DNA of 64,000 bases from Spirillospora albida (GCF_000718255.1 NZ_JOFJ01000018.1:111711-175710), one strand, 5' to 3'; positions 26,315-35,110 are shown, numbered from the stretch's first letter. The notes: a model not told the origin generated them from the sequence alone. A program made the numbers and translations.

Positions 26315-27403
26315 TCAGAGCAGGGACCAGGACAGGGGCGTGCCCTTGGGGACGTCGCGGCGGAACGTCCGGCCGAGGACCTCGCCGAGCGCGTCCGGGG
26401 CGAGACCCCCCGCCGGCCGGATCGACCGGACGTTGCGCTCGGTCACCTCCTGCCCCGCGCGGACGTCGGTAACCACGTACAGTGACCGCCGGAACCGCAG
26501 CCCCTCCCGTTCGGCGGGGCGCGGCCCGATGCGGGCGGTGCCGAGCGCCTGCCAGGCGCGGCGCGTCTCGGTGACGAGCGCCGCGACCTCGTGCGGTTCG
26601 AGGGAGAACTCCGCGTCGACGCCGCCGTCGGCGCGGGCGAGCGTCACGTGCTTCTCGACGAGGGACGCGCCGAGCGCGACGGCCGCGACCGCGACGCCGA
26701 CGCCCGGGGTGTGGTCGGAGTAGCCGACGACGGTGCCGAACAGGTCGGCGAGCAGCGGCAGCGCGCGCAGGTTCCCGTCCTGCGGCGACGCCGGGTAGGC
26801 GGCGGTGCAGCCGAGCACGGCGAGCTGCTCGCAGCCGGCCTCCCGCGCCGCCCGCACGGCCGCGTCGATCTCCGCGGCGGTCGCCATCCCGGTCGAGACG
26901 ATGAGCGGCTTGCCGGTCGCGGCGGTGAGCCGGATCAGCGGCAGGTCGACGAGCTCCGACGAGGCGATCTTGTAGGCGGGGACGTCGAGGGACTCCAGCA
27001 GCCGCACCGCCGACGGGTCGAACGGCGACGAGAACGCGGCGAGCCCCCGCTCCCGCGCCCGCGCGAAGATCGGCTCATGCCATTCCCACGGCGTCTGCGC
27101 CCGCTCGTACAGGTCGTGCAGCGTCTCCCCGCCCCACAGTCGGTGCCCGTCCCCGACCCGGAACGCGGGCCCGTCGGCGTCGACGGTGATGGTGTCGGGC
27201 CGGTACGTCTGCAGCTTCACCGCCTGCGCGCCCGCGTCGGCGACCGCGTCGACGATCGCGAGCGCGCGCCCGAGGTCGCCGTTGTGGTTGCCGGACAGCT
27301 CGGCCACGATGAACGGCTCGTGGCCCGGCCCGACCCGGTGCCCGCCGATCTCCAGCACCCGGGGGCCGTCATGCGCGCCGGGGGGTTGTCCGTTGGTCGT
27401 CAT
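26315..27403 (-). CDS. pseI: Pseudaminic acid synthase (PseI/NeuB family)
   Basis: A 362-residue synthase that condenses a 2,4-diacetamido-trideoxy-altrose with phosphoenolpyruvate. The order FIVAELSGNHNGDLGRALAI, AVKLQTYRPDTITVD, LYERAQTPWEWHEPIF, AFSSPFDPSAVRLLESLDVP, AYKIASSE, STGMATAAEI, GYSDHTPGV and EKHVTLARADGGVDAEFSLE fits the PseI branch rather than sialic acid NeuB. The C-terminal SAF antifreeze-like domain has FRRSLYVVTDVRAGQ. The ATG at 27403 overlaps the upstream TGA and has AAAGGA before it. Family membership is certain; the exact sugar is inferred from the adjacent PseB, PseC and PseG genes. Confidence 0.9.
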   Translation of the reverse strand: MTTNGQPPGAHDGPRVLEIGGHRVGPGHEPFIVAELSGNHNGDLGRALAIVDAVADAGAQAVKLQTYRPDTITVDADGPAFRVGDGHRLWGGETLHDLYERAQTPWEWHEPIFARARERGLAAFSSPFDPSAVRLLESLDVPAYKIASSELVDLPLIRLTAATGKPLIVSTGMATAAEIDAAVRAAREAGCEQLAVLGCTAAYPASPQDGNLRALPLLADLFGTVVGYSDHTPGVGVAVAAVALGASLVEKHVTLARADGGVDAEFSLEPHEVAALVTETRRAWQALGTARIGPRPAEREGLRFRRSLYVVTDVRAGQEVTERNVRSIRPAGGLAPDALGEVLGRTFRRDVPKGTPLSWSLL

Positions 27404-29211
27404 GTCTGTCCTTTCTGGGGGTGGACGAGGACGCGGCGGGCGTAGCGGAGCGGGGCGACCACCAGGCGGCCGGGGCCCGAGCGGCCGTGCCGGCCGGAGC
27501 GCATCTCGGCGCGCTGCTCGCGCAGGCGGCCCTTCAGCTCCTTGACCTCCAGCTCGCGGGCGGTGAGCGCCTCGTCCGCCCAGTCGGCGCGCTGACGGAG
27601 CAGCCGCACCTCGTCCTGGAGGCGGGCGTGCGCGGACACCAGCTCGCGGTGGCCGCGGACCGCGCCGGGCGCCTCCGCCGCGTGCCGGAGGCGCTGCACC
27701 AGGTCGGCGACGGGACGTCCGGTCATGGACGCGGCGACCTCGGCCTCCAGCAGCAGGCCCGCGTCCAGCAGCGGCCGGCCGGCAGGGCGCCCGGCCATGG
27801 CGTGCAGGGTGGTGCAGATGTCGTCCGGGGACATCGACGCCGGCCACGGGTGGCGCTGCCCGCTCTGCAGCATCCGGGCCAGGAAGCGGCGCAGCGTCCG
27901 GGCGAGGACGTGCTCGGCGGGCAGCGGCTCCGCCCATTCCCAGCTCGGGTCGAGCGCCGCGAACCCCGATGGCACGGCCGCCAGGTTGTCGAGGGTGGCG
28001 AACGCCAGGCGGCCCGGGACGAGCCCGTTCTCGGCCTGCTTGAACAGCCATTCGGCGTACGCGCCGAGCAGGTCGCGGACGGCGGGCAGGTCGTGCCGGT
28101 CGCACGCGGCGCGCAGCAGCGTCTCGGCGTCCCGGCCGCCCCGGACGGGGCCGCGCAGCCGGGCCGGGTCGCGGATGATGCGGCCCGCGACGCGGGGCGC
28201 GGCGGTGCCGCAGAGCTCCCAGGCCGGGCCCTCCGCGTGCAGCTCGCGGACGACCGTCCACGGGGCGGCGCCGTCGGCGGCGAGCGCCCACGGCAGCGTC
28301 TCCGGCGACGGGTCGCCGTAGGGGCGGGCGACCGCGACCCAGCCCGGCGCGAGCGCCCCGGCGAGGCCGCGGGCGAGCGCGGCCCGCAGGATCCAGCGCG
28401 GGTCGCTGAGGACGGGGCGTCCGCCGAACCCGTCGGCGCACGCGGCGGCGAGCAGCGGCTCGGTGGCCTCCGCGAGGAGGCCCTCCTCCAGCAGCTCGTG
28501 GTCGATGAGCAGGGACGGCGCGGCGGGGCCGGCGTAGGCGGCGTAGCAGCGGTCCGGCGCCATGCCGAGGCCGTCCAGGACGTGGCACAGCCCGGCCGGG
28601 TCGGTGGGGCGGCCGGGGCCGAGCGGCGGCCGCCAGTTGCCGTCGCCGCGCCGCGTGTCGGGCGCCGCGACGTCGCAGAGCCGGTGCACGCCGATCTCGT
28701 TCTCGACGCCGAGGAGCAGGACGCCGCCGGGGGTGAGCGCCCCGGCGAGCCGCCGCGCGATCTCCGTCCAGGCCAGGTCGGGGCTGTCGCTGGACAGCAG
28801 CCGCTCCAGCCCGCCGAGCGCGACGACGACGTCGTAGCGCTCGTCGCCGGGCAGCTTCTCGATGCCGCCGCAGCACACCCGCGTGGTGGTGCGGTCGGCG
28901 TTGGCGCGGGCCAGGGCGCGGGCGTCCGGCAGCGACCGCAGGACGAACGTGACCCGGGCGTCGCGTCCGGCGAGCAGGTCGGGCAGGCCGCGCGGGTGCG
29001 GGCCGGCGACGAGGATGCGGTCGCCGGGCTGGACGACGCGGGCGGCGAGTTCGCCGAGCAGCGCCCCCGCGGCGGCCGGGGCGACGCTCACGACCCCGGG
29101 GTCGTCGTCGTCCGACCAGAGCAGCATCTCGCCGCCGAGGAGGCGGACGCCCCACGGGTCCGGCACGTCGAGCGGCGCGTCGACCGGCGACATGGTGGAC
29201 GGGTCGGTCAT
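27400..29211 (-). CDS. Methyltransferase-like protein with C-terminal coiled coil
   Basis: A 603-residue protein. Residues 40-170 look like a degenerate class I methyltransferase: GDRILVAGPHPRGLPDLLAG for the SAM loop, then YDVVVALGGLERLL and LTPGGVLLLGVENE. The middle holds no domain I recognise. Residues 540-585 are charged and coiled-coil-like (LQDEVRLLRQRADWADEALT and EVKELKGRLREQRAEM), followed by a basic tail. It overlaps both neighbours by four bases, so it is made with the pseudaminic acid enzymes. It might methylate or chain-terminate the glycan, or act as a scaffold; neither is shown by the sequence. Confidence 0.6.
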   Translation of the reverse strand: MTDPSTMSPVDAPLDVPDPWGVRLLGGEMLLWSDDDDPGVVSVAPAAAGALLGELAARVVQPGDRILVAGPHPRGLPDLLAGRDARVTFVLRSLPDARALARANADRTTTRVCCGGIEKLPGDERYDVVVALGGLERLLSSDSPDLAWTEIARRLAGALTPGGVLLLGVENEIGVHRLCDVAAPDTRRGDGNWRPPLGPGRPTDPAGLCHVLDGLGMAPDRCYAAYAGPAAPSLLIDHELLEEGLLAEATEPLLAAACADGFGGRPVLSDPRWILRAALARGLAGALAPGWVAVARPYGDPSPETLPWALAADGAAPWTVVRELHAEGPAWELCGTAAPRVAGRIIRDPARLRGPVRGGRDAETLLRAACDRHDLPAVRDLLGAYAEWLFKQAENGLVPGRLAFATLDNLAAVPSGFAALDPSWEWAEPLPAEHVLARTLRRFLARMLQSGQRHPWPASMSPDDICTTLHAMAGRPAGRPLLDAGLLLEAEVAASMTGRPVADLVQRLRHAAEAPGAVRGHRELVSAHARLQDEVRLLRQRADWADEALTARELEVKELKGRLREQRAEMRSGRHGRSGPGRLVVAPLRYARRVLVHPQKGQT

Positions 29212-30059
29212 GTCAGGACTTCCTCACGATCGGATGGAGCAGGCCAGCCGAACAGCCGGCGGATCTCCTCGGGCGGCGCGACCCACCGGTGGCCGAGCTC
29301 CTCCTCGGCCACCGCCCGCGCCACGGCCGGATCGATCTCCGCGCCGCGCAGCTCGGGCCGCATCCGGTTGCCCCGCCCGGGATCGCCGTACACCGGGCTG
29401 CCGCCCGCCAGCGTCATGGGATCGCCGTACAGCGCCGGCGCGCAGCCGGCGAGCGTGCCGTACAGCAGCGCGCTGGACAGCCGGTTCGACGCGACCCGCC
29501 GATGCCGGCGCAGCTCCGCGAGCTGCCCGTACAGGAACCGCGGTTCCACGCCGCGCCCCCGCCACCCCCGGTAGCCGTGGCAGATGACGCGGAACCCGGC
29601 GTCCTCGTACCGGGCCCGGACGCGCGGGTCGCGGTGTTCCAGCCAGTACAGACAGACGGTCACCGGCCCCGGCTCCGTCGCCCTGATCTCCGCGATGAGC
29701 CGGTCGTGGTCGCCGGCCACCTTGTTGTACTCCCAGCCGTGGAACGGGTACCAGATGGTGCCGCGCCGCTCCCCGTCCGGCACCCGGCCGAGGTCGGGCT
29801 CCATCGCCAGGAGGTAGTTCCAGGGCGCGCCGATGACGTAGCAGTCCCGCCAGCCGATCGACCACGCCCGCCGCCGCACGATGTCGGACCACACGAACTT
29901 CGGATAGCCGTGCGGGACCTTGTGCATGACCCCGAACCCGTGGACGGGGTTCCAGCCGTGCTGGAGCGTTCCCCGTATCCGCGGCGGGGCGGTGTCGTCC
30001 AGGCCGCAGTACCGCGCGAACAGGTGCGCGTGCCCGTAGAAGAGATTCGAATGATGCAT
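29208..30059 (-). CDS. Unassigned GT-B-like surface polysaccharide protein
   Basis: A 283-residue protein of no family I can name. It contains RIRGTLQHGWNPVHGFG, PKFVWSDI, YVIGAPWNYLL, GTIWYPFHGWEYNK, PVTVCLYWLEHRDPRVRARY and ASNRLSSALLYGTLAGC. The pattern of an N-terminal QHG loop and a C-terminal S-SALLYG-AG-P segment resembles GT-B enzymes that handle nonulosonic or capsular sugars. It lies 8 bases after pseC and overlaps the methyltransferase-like gene (ATGA). It is a candidate pseudaminic acid transferase. This is inference from context and fold pattern only. Confidence 0.5.
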   Translation of the reverse strand: MHHSNLFYGHAHLFARYCGLDDTAPPRIRGTLQHGWNPVHGFGVMHKVPHGYPKFVWSDIVRRRAWSIGWRDCYVIGAPWNYLLAMEPDLGRVPDGERRGTIWYPFHGWEYNKVAGDHDRLIAEIRATEPGPVTVCLYWLEHRDPRVRARYEDAGFRVICHGYRGWRGRGVEPRFLYGQLAELRRHRRVASNRLSSALLYGTLAGCAPALYGDPMTLAGGSPVYGDPGRGNRMRPELRGAEIDPAVARAVAEEELGHRWVAPPEEIRRLFGWPAPSDREEVLT

Positions 30060-30067
30060 GGCGCGCC

Positions 30068-31192
30068 TCAGATGAGGATGCCCCGCAGCGCGTCCACGAC
30101 CTGGTCCTGATCGCTGTCGCTCAGGCCGGGGAACAGCGGGAGCGACAGCTGCTCGTCGTAGAACTCCTCCGCGGCCGGGCAGAGGCCGCGCCGGTAGCCG
30201 AGGTCCTCGAACACCGGGTGCAGGTACACCGGCAGGTAGTTCACCTGGACGCCGACGCCCGCGGCCCGCATCCGGTCGTAGACCTCGCGGCGCCTGCCGT
30301 CCAGCACCCGCACCGCGTACAGGTGCCACATCGGGTCGGCGCCCGGACGGACGTGCGGCAGCCGCAGGCCCGGCACGTCCGCGAGCAGCTCGTCGTACCG
30401 TTCCACAAGCCGCGCGCGGCGCCGCTTGAACGCCTCCAGCCGTTCGAGCTGGCTCATCCCGAGCGCGCACAGCACGTCCGGCAGCCGGTAGTTCAGCCCG
30501 AACGCGTGCACCTCCTGATGCCAGCCGCCCTCGTCGGGGCGCCGCATCCGGCCGGTGTCGCGGACGAGCCCATGGCAGCGGAACGCCCGCGCCCGCTCCA
30601 GCAGGTCCGGGTCGGACACCGCGACCGCGCCGCCCTCCGCCGTCGTCACGTTCTTCGTCGGGAAGAACGAGAACGTCGTCAGGTCGGCCAGCGCCCCGAC
30701 CGGCACGCCGTGCCAGGACGACCCCAGCGCGTGCGCCGCGTCCGAGAGCAGGAGCTGGCCGCCCCGGTCGGTGATCTTGCGGAGCGCGTCGTAGTCGGCG
30801 GGATGGCCCGCGTAGTCGACCGCCGTCACCGCCCTGGTCCGGGACGTCACCGCGGCCTCCGCCGCCCCCGGGTCGAGGACGGGCACGTCGTCGGACACGT
30901 CCGCGAACACGACCCGCGCGCCGAGCTGCGCCGCCGTCGCCGCCGTCGCGACGAACGTCATCGGCGACATCACGACCTCATCGCCCGCGCCGACCCCCGC
31001 CGCCGCGTACGCGACGTGCAGCGCGGCCGTCCCGGAGCTGACGCTCACGCACGGGACGCCGCCCGTCCGGCGCGCCAGCTCCGCCTCGAACGCCGCGACC
31101 GCCGGGCCCGTCGTCAGCCAGTCGCCCCGCAGGACCGCGGTGACCGCCTCGACGTCGAGGTCTCCGACGGACTGCCGCCCGTACGGGATCAC
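30068..31192 (-). CDS. pseC: UDP-4-keto-sugar aminotransferase (PseC)
   Basis: A 374-residue DegT/DnrJ/EryC1-type PLP aminotransferase. It shows GDWLTTGPAVAAFEAELAR, SVSSGTAALHVAYAAAGVGA and MSPMTFVATAATAAQLGARV, with the PLP lysine in FFPTKNVTTAEGGAV. In the pseudaminic pathway it aminates C4 of the UDP-4-keto-6-deoxy-L-altrose-type product of PseB. The GTG at 31192 overlaps the pseB stop (GTGA); there is no separate ribosome site. VQVNYLPVYLHPVFEDLGY near the C-terminus is typical of the PseC group. Confidence 0.9.
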   Translation of the reverse strand: MIPYGRQSVGDLDVEAVTAVLRGDWLTTGPAVAAFEAELARRTGGVPCVSVSSGTAALHVAYAAAGVGAGDEVVMSPMTFVATAATAAQLGARVVFADVSDDVPVLDPGAAEAAVTSRTRAVTAVDYAGHPADYDALRKITDRGGQLLLSDAAHALGSSWHGVPVGALADLTTFSFFPTKNVTTAEGGAVAVSDPDLLERARAFRCHGLVRDTGRMRRPDEGGWHQEVHAFGLNYRLPDVLCALGMSQLERLEAFKRRRARLVERYDELLADVPGLRLPHVRPGADPMWHLYAVRVLDGRRREVYDRMRAAGVGVQVNYLPVYLHPVFEDLGYRRGLCPAAEEFYDEQLSLPLFPGLSDSDQDQVVDALRGILI

Positions 31193-32172
31193 GTACCGCT
31201 CCCCGCGAGGAGTTCGCGCAGGTCGTCGTGGTCGAGCCACAGGTCGTTGGTGTCGGAGCGGCAGGAGAACCCCTCGTGCACGGGCTCGCCGTCCGCCGGC
31301 GGGGTGTACCCCCACGTCGCGATCGTCGGCATCACCACGTACCGGTCGCGCAGCCGCAGGGTGCGGCGCGCGTCGTCGGGGGAGATCATCTCCTCGTGCA
31401 GCTTCTCGCCCGGCCGCACCCCGATCTCGTGGACGACGCAGTCCGGCGCGATCGCCTCCGCGAGGTCGACCAGCCGCATGCTCGGGATGCGCGGCACGTA
31501 CAGCTCGCCGCCGTCCATCATCGCGAACGAGTCGACGACGAACCTGACGGCCTGGTCCAGCGTGATCCAGAACCGCGTCATCCGCTTGTCGGTGATCGGC
31601 AGGCTCTCGCCCCGCTCCGCCAGCCGCCGGAAGAACGGGATGACCGACCCCCGGCTGCCCATCACGTTCCCGTACCGCACGACGCAGAACCGGGTCTCGT
31701 GCGCGGCCGCGTAGTGGTTCGCCGACACGAACAGCTTGTCGGCCACCAGCTTCGTCGCGCCGTACAGGTTGATCGGGCTGGACGCCTTGTCCGTCGACAG
31801 CGCCACGACCCGCTTCACGCCGCAGTCGATCGCCGCGTCCACGACGTTGTGCGACCCGACCACGTTCGTCTGGACGTACTCGAACGGGTTGTACTCGGCG
31901 GTGTCGACCTGCTTCAGCGCCGCCACGTGCACGACGTGGTCGACGCCGTGCATCGCGCGCCGCAGCCGCACGGGATCGCGGATGTCGCCGATGAACCACC
32001 GCAGGCGCGGGTCGTCGTCGAACTTCTGCCGCATCTCGTACTGCTTCAGTTCGTCCCGGGAGAAGACCACGATCCGTCGCGGGTCGAGGTGGTCGAGGGC
32101 GTGCCGGACGAACGCCTTCCCGAACGACCCCGTCCCCCCCGTGATCAGGATCGACGAGCCCACGAGATCCAT
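31189..32172 (-). CDS. pseB: UDP-N-acetylglucosamine 4,6-dehydratase, inverting (PseB)
   Basis: A 327-residue extended-SDR enzyme, first step of pseudaminic acid synthesis. It carries ILITGGTGSFGKAFVRHAL (NAD(P) binding), VFSRDELKQYEMRQKF, HVAALKQVDTAEYNPFEYVQ, STDKASSPINLYGATKL (Tyr-x3-Lys with the dehydratase-type DK pair) and VRYGNVMGSRGSVIPFF. Length and motifs fit PseB closely. The ATG at 32172 is 59 bases from the divergent pseG start, so one short region must hold promoters in both directions. Confidence 0.93.
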   Translation of the reverse strand: MDLVGSSILITGGTGSFGKAFVRHALDHLDPRRIVVFSRDELKQYEMRQKFDDDPRLRWFIGDIRDPVRLRRAMHGVDHVVHVAALKQVDTAEYNPFEYVQTNVVGSHNVVDAAIDCGVKRVVALSTDKASSPINLYGATKLVADKLFVSANHYAAAHETRFCVVRYGNVMGSRGSVIPFFRRLAERGESLPITDKRMTRFWITLDQAVRFVVDSFAMMDGGELYVPRIPSMRLVDLAEAIAPDCVVHEIGVRPGEKLHEEMISPDDARRTLRLRDRYVVMPTIATWGYTPPADGEPVHEGFSCRSDTNDLWLDHDDLRELLAGSGT

Positions 32173-32231
32173 TGCCGGCCCCCTCCGCGCAGTTGGTTAC
32201 TCATGGTGATGTTGCGGTAGCGTAGCGTGTC

Positions 32232-33293
32232 ATGTCGCCGCCAGGAGCGAGATTCGGGAAGTGTCCGTCGGTCGGCATCTACTGCGACGCGGGGCCGGGG
32301 ATCGGCGTCGGCCACCTGATGCGCTGCCTGGCCCTGGCGGAGGAGCTGCTGTCGCGCGGTGCGTCCGTGCGGGTCATGGCGCCGACCTCGGGGATCGAGT
32401 GGATCCCGGCGCTGTTCGGCCCGGTACCGCTGGAGGAACCGCCGCCCGACCTGGTCGCATCCGCCGCCCGCTTCGACGCCCTCGTCCTCGACTCCTACCT
32501 GCTGCCGCCGGCGGTCTCGGGGGAGCTGCGCCGCGCCGGGCTGCCCGTCCTGGCCATCGTGGACGGGACGACCCGCGGCCAGGACGCCGACATCTTCGTC
32601 GACCAGAACCTCGGCGCCGAGGACGTCGCCGTCGACCTGCCGCCCGCCTCGACCCACCTGGCCGGGCTCCGGTACGCGCTGCTGCGCGACGACGTCCGCG
32701 CCCACGCACGGCCCCGCCCCCGACGCCCGCTGGACGGACCGCCCCGCGTCCTGTGCGTCTTCGGCGGAACGGATCCGTACGGCGCGGCCCCCGCCGTCCT
32801 GCGCCTGGCCGCCGGAACCGGGGCGCCCTTCGACGCCACGGTCATCGCCGCGCGTCCGCCGCTGCTGGCGGAGCTGGAGAGCGTCACGCTGGCGCCGGGC
32901 CAGACCGCGCGGGTGATTCCCCCCGTCGCCGACCTGCCCGCCCTGGCCGCCGCGTCCGACGTGGTCGTGACGGCCTCGGGCACCTCGATCTGGGACATGC
33001 TGCACCTGGGCGTCCCGACCGCGCTGACCTGGGTCGTCGACCATCAGCGCGACGGCTACACCGCCACCGTGTCCCGGGGCCTGGCCGCCGGTCTCGGCCA
33101 CGTGCGGGAGTTCGGACCGGAGGCGTCCAGAACGCTCTTCCGGCTGCTCACCGACCCGTCCGTCCGAGCCGCCCTGGCAGGCCACGGCGCCACGGCGGTC
33201 GACGGCCAGGGCCGCGAACGCGTAGCCGACGCCCTCTTCGCCGCTCTGCGGGACGGCGCGGCCGAACCGACTCCCGGCAGCCGCACGGCCTGA
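32232..33293 (+). CDS. pseG: UDP-sugar hydrolase (PseG family)
   Basis: A 353-residue GT-B-fold hydrolase that removes UDP from the diacetamido-trideoxy-altrose intermediate. The N-terminal IYCDAGPGIGVGHLMRCLAL contains the PseG GxGHxxRCxxLA motif with the catalytic His. LDSYLLPPAVSGELRRAG and VVVTASGTSIWDMLHLGVPT match the nucleotide-binding half. It is divergent from pseB and is the only pathway gene on the plus strand. The next DNA is IS debris, so the right end of the locus may have been lost. Confidence 0.87.
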   Translation: MSPPGARFGKCPSVGIYCDAGPGIGVGHLMRCLALAEELLSRGASVRVMAPTSGIEWIPALFGPVPLEEPPPDLVASAARFDALVLDSYLLPPAVSGELRRAGLPVLAIVDGTTRGQDADIFVDQNLGAEDVAVDLPPASTHLAGLRYALLRDDVRAHARPRPRRPLDGPPRVLCVFGGTDPYGAAPAVLRLAAGTGAPFDATVIAARPPLLAELESVTLAPGQTARVIPPVADLPALAAASDVVVTASGTSIWDMLHLGVPTALTWVVDHQRDGYTATVSRGLAAGLGHVREFGPEASRTLFRLLTDPSVRAALAGHGATAVDGQGRERVADALFAALRDGAAEPTPGSRTA

Positions 33294-33397
33294 GCCTGCG
33301 GCTCGTCCCGTGAAAGGATCAGGCTCTGGAAGCGGCGCGCGAGGACGGGAAGCAGGGATTGAAAACGGCGGATTCGCGAAGAGTGCGCGACCTCGTC

Positions 33398-33968
33398 TAT
33401 GACGCGCCACGCAGATTCCGGCCATCACCGCCTCGAACTGCGGGGCGTCCCCGCGCTGCCCCGCCGTCACCACCAAAGACAGTGGTTTCTGGCCCTGCTC
33501 GCAGGCCAGATGCACTTTGGTCGACAGCCCGCCGCGGGAGCGGCCCAGGGCGTGATCGCCGGGCTCGATGGCCGTGCCGCCGGGGGACTCGCGTTGCAGG
33601 TCGCCGTGGCGGCGGGCCCCGGCGGCGTGCTGGTGGGCCCGCATGATGGTGGAGTCGATGTTCACCTCCCAGCCGATCAGCCCGGCCACATCCGCCCGGG
33701 CCTGCAGGCCGGCCAGGATCCGCGCCCACACACCCTCACGCTGCCACCGGCGGAACAGCCCGTAGACCGCCTGCCAGGAGCCGTAACACTCGGGCACGTC
33801 CCGCCACGGCGCCCCCGTCCGCACCCGCCAGCGGATCCCATCAATCAGCTGCCGCTTGGTCCATTTCGACGGTCGACCAGACCGCCTGGGGACGGGCAGC
33901 AGCGGCCCCAGGATCGCCCATTGCGCGTCGGTCAGATCGAACCGCCTCGTCACCGCTAAGGTGGCCAC
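33398..33968 (-). pseudogene. IS5-family transposase, C-terminal half missing
   Basis: About 190 codons remain, starting MATLAVTRRFDLTDAQWAIL, then PRRSGRPSKWTKRQLIDGIR, WRDVPECYGSWQAVYGLFRR, the DDE aspartate in VNIDSTIMRAHQHAAGARR, and GRSRGGLSTKVHLACEQG ending at APQFEAVMAGICV. After that the frame runs into unrelated sequence. The second Asp and the Glu of the DDE triad are lost, so the enzyme is dead and cannot mobilise the element on its own. Confidence 0.8.
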
Positions 33969-34074
33969 GAGGTCTCCGGTTTCAGGTTCTTCTTGGTCGA
34001 TGAACCATCTACCGGAGACCTCACTGCGTCCGGCTCACAACACGCCGACACTCAACCCACTTCGAAACACGCCC
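33398..34074 (-). mobile_element. IS5-family insertion sequence remnant
   Basis: Holds the N-terminal half of an IS5-type transposase gene and one terminal inverted repeat, TTCGAAACACGCCC (34061-34074). The repeat is followed by TAG, as expected for IS5 members inserting at CTAG-like sites. The other end is missing: the element stops inside the transposase gene at about 33398, 105 bases after the pseG stop. Confidence 0.7.
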
Positions 34075-34082
34075 TAGTTCTA

Positions 34083-34190
34083 GAAGCTGATCCAAGATAT
34101 CGAGCAGCGCCGCCCGAGCTGCCTCGGTGAACGCGGATCCGCCCTGCTCAAAGGCTGGCCGGTGTTGCCGTTGGCCATCAAGTGCTCATC
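34083..34190 (+). pseudogene. Possible second transposase relic (C-terminal fragment)
   Basis: The plus-strand frame reads KLIQDIEQRRPSCLGERGSA then LLKG. This recalls the LGERGNALLK segment near the end of several DDE transposases. It is short and decayed. The surrounding bases to 34374 contain no gene I can support. Confidence 0.35.
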
Positions 34191-34374
34191 CCTCGCCGTC
34201 GCGGCCGTCCCCCCACGCCGCACCGCACCCATCTGTCCTCGGGATACAGCCCACGGTGGATAGGCTGCGGCGTGTTCGTGGCTGGCTCTCTCCCTGGGCG
34301 CGGTCGCCAACGGCTTCGGCCCGCCCCGCGGCTGACTTGCTTTCCGGGGACTACGTCCCGGTGGAACCGGGCGC

Positions 34375-34881
34375 TCATCGAGGGGCCTGATGTCGTGCAT
34401 GACCGTCGGCGGTGAGTGTTCCTGCGTCGAGTTCGGCTCGCAGGACGTCGGCGATCGGGTTGGGCTTGAGGTTGATCGCGGCCACGGCCTGGGGTGTGGC
34501 GGGGATCTGTTCGAGCCGGTACTCGCCGCGGTCGGTTCGGGTGAACTCCGGGCCGGTTCGGGCGGTGAAGTTCCAGTTCGTGATGGCGGCGAGGTAGAAG
34601 TCCTCGCGGCCGCCGCCGGGACTCTCCAGGGTGTGCAGGTGCCGGACGATGTCGGCGCTTCCTGCGATCTCCTCCCTGATCTCGCGGTGCAGTGCGTCGA
34701 GGGGGCCGGCATCGGTGTCCTCAACGCCACCGCCGATGACGACCCAGTAAGGCTCGACACCGGGCCGGATCCGCTTCATCAGCAGCAGGTTCCCCTCCGG
34801 AGTGAGCAGCACGGCGCGGACCCGGTGACGGCCCGGCTCGTTCGTGGGCTTGACGAAGCCGGGCTGCGGGGTCGGGTGCAT
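34375..34881 (-). CDS. Nudix hydrolase
   Basis: A 168-residue Nudix-fold protein. The Nudix box region is VVIGGGVEDTDAGPLDALHR followed by EIREEIAG. The REIREE core is intact, but the upstream Glu of GX5EX7REUXEEXGU is displaced by one residue and is an Asp. Such variants hydrolyse nucleoside diphosphate derivatives or may have altered specificity. The ATG at 34881 has GGGAGGA before it. It is 26 bases from the end of an SDR remnant on the same strand. Confidence 0.8.
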   Translation of the reverse strand: MHPTPQPGFVKPTNEPGRHRVRAVLLTPEGNLLLMKRIRPGVEPYWVVIGGGVEDTDAGPLDALHREIREEIAGSADIVRHLHTLESPGGGREDFYLAAITNWNFTARTGPEFTRTDRGEYRLEQIPATPQAVAAINLKPNPIADVLRAELDAGTLTADGHARHQAPR

Positions 34882-34907
34882 CGGTGTTCCTCCCAGGTAG
34901 TCGGCGG

Positions 34908-35110
34908 TCAGTGCAGGATCCAGCCTCCATCGACGTGGAGAGTCTGCCCGGTGATGAACGCGGCGGCGGGCGTGGCGAGGAATAGCGCGGCGGCGGCGAC
35001 GTCGTCGGGGCGGCCACGGCGTGGGATGCACTGGCGGCCGAGTTGCTCGGCGATGCTGCGGCGGTGCTCGGTCGGGAGCGCGGTTTCGGCGTCGACGGCG
35101 ATCGCGCCCC
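34908..35110 (-). pseudogene. Short-chain dehydrogenase remnant
   Basis: Only the C-terminal 65 or so residues of an SDR are left: IAVDAETALPTEHRRSIAEQ, then RGRPDDVAAAALFLATPAAA and FITGQTLHVDGGWILH, the classic end of a FabG-like enzyme. The upstream frame codes for unrelated sequence, and the Rossmann glycine motif and catalytic Ser-Tyr-Lys are absent. It lies 0.9 kb from IS debris, consistent with a deletion during past transposition. Confidence 0.7.

Noticed and set aside
22875..26723. A 1282-codon open frame on the plus strand
   Set aside because: It is the antisense shadow of the glycosyltransferase fusion and pseI; its composition is Gly/Arg/Val-rich with no domain.
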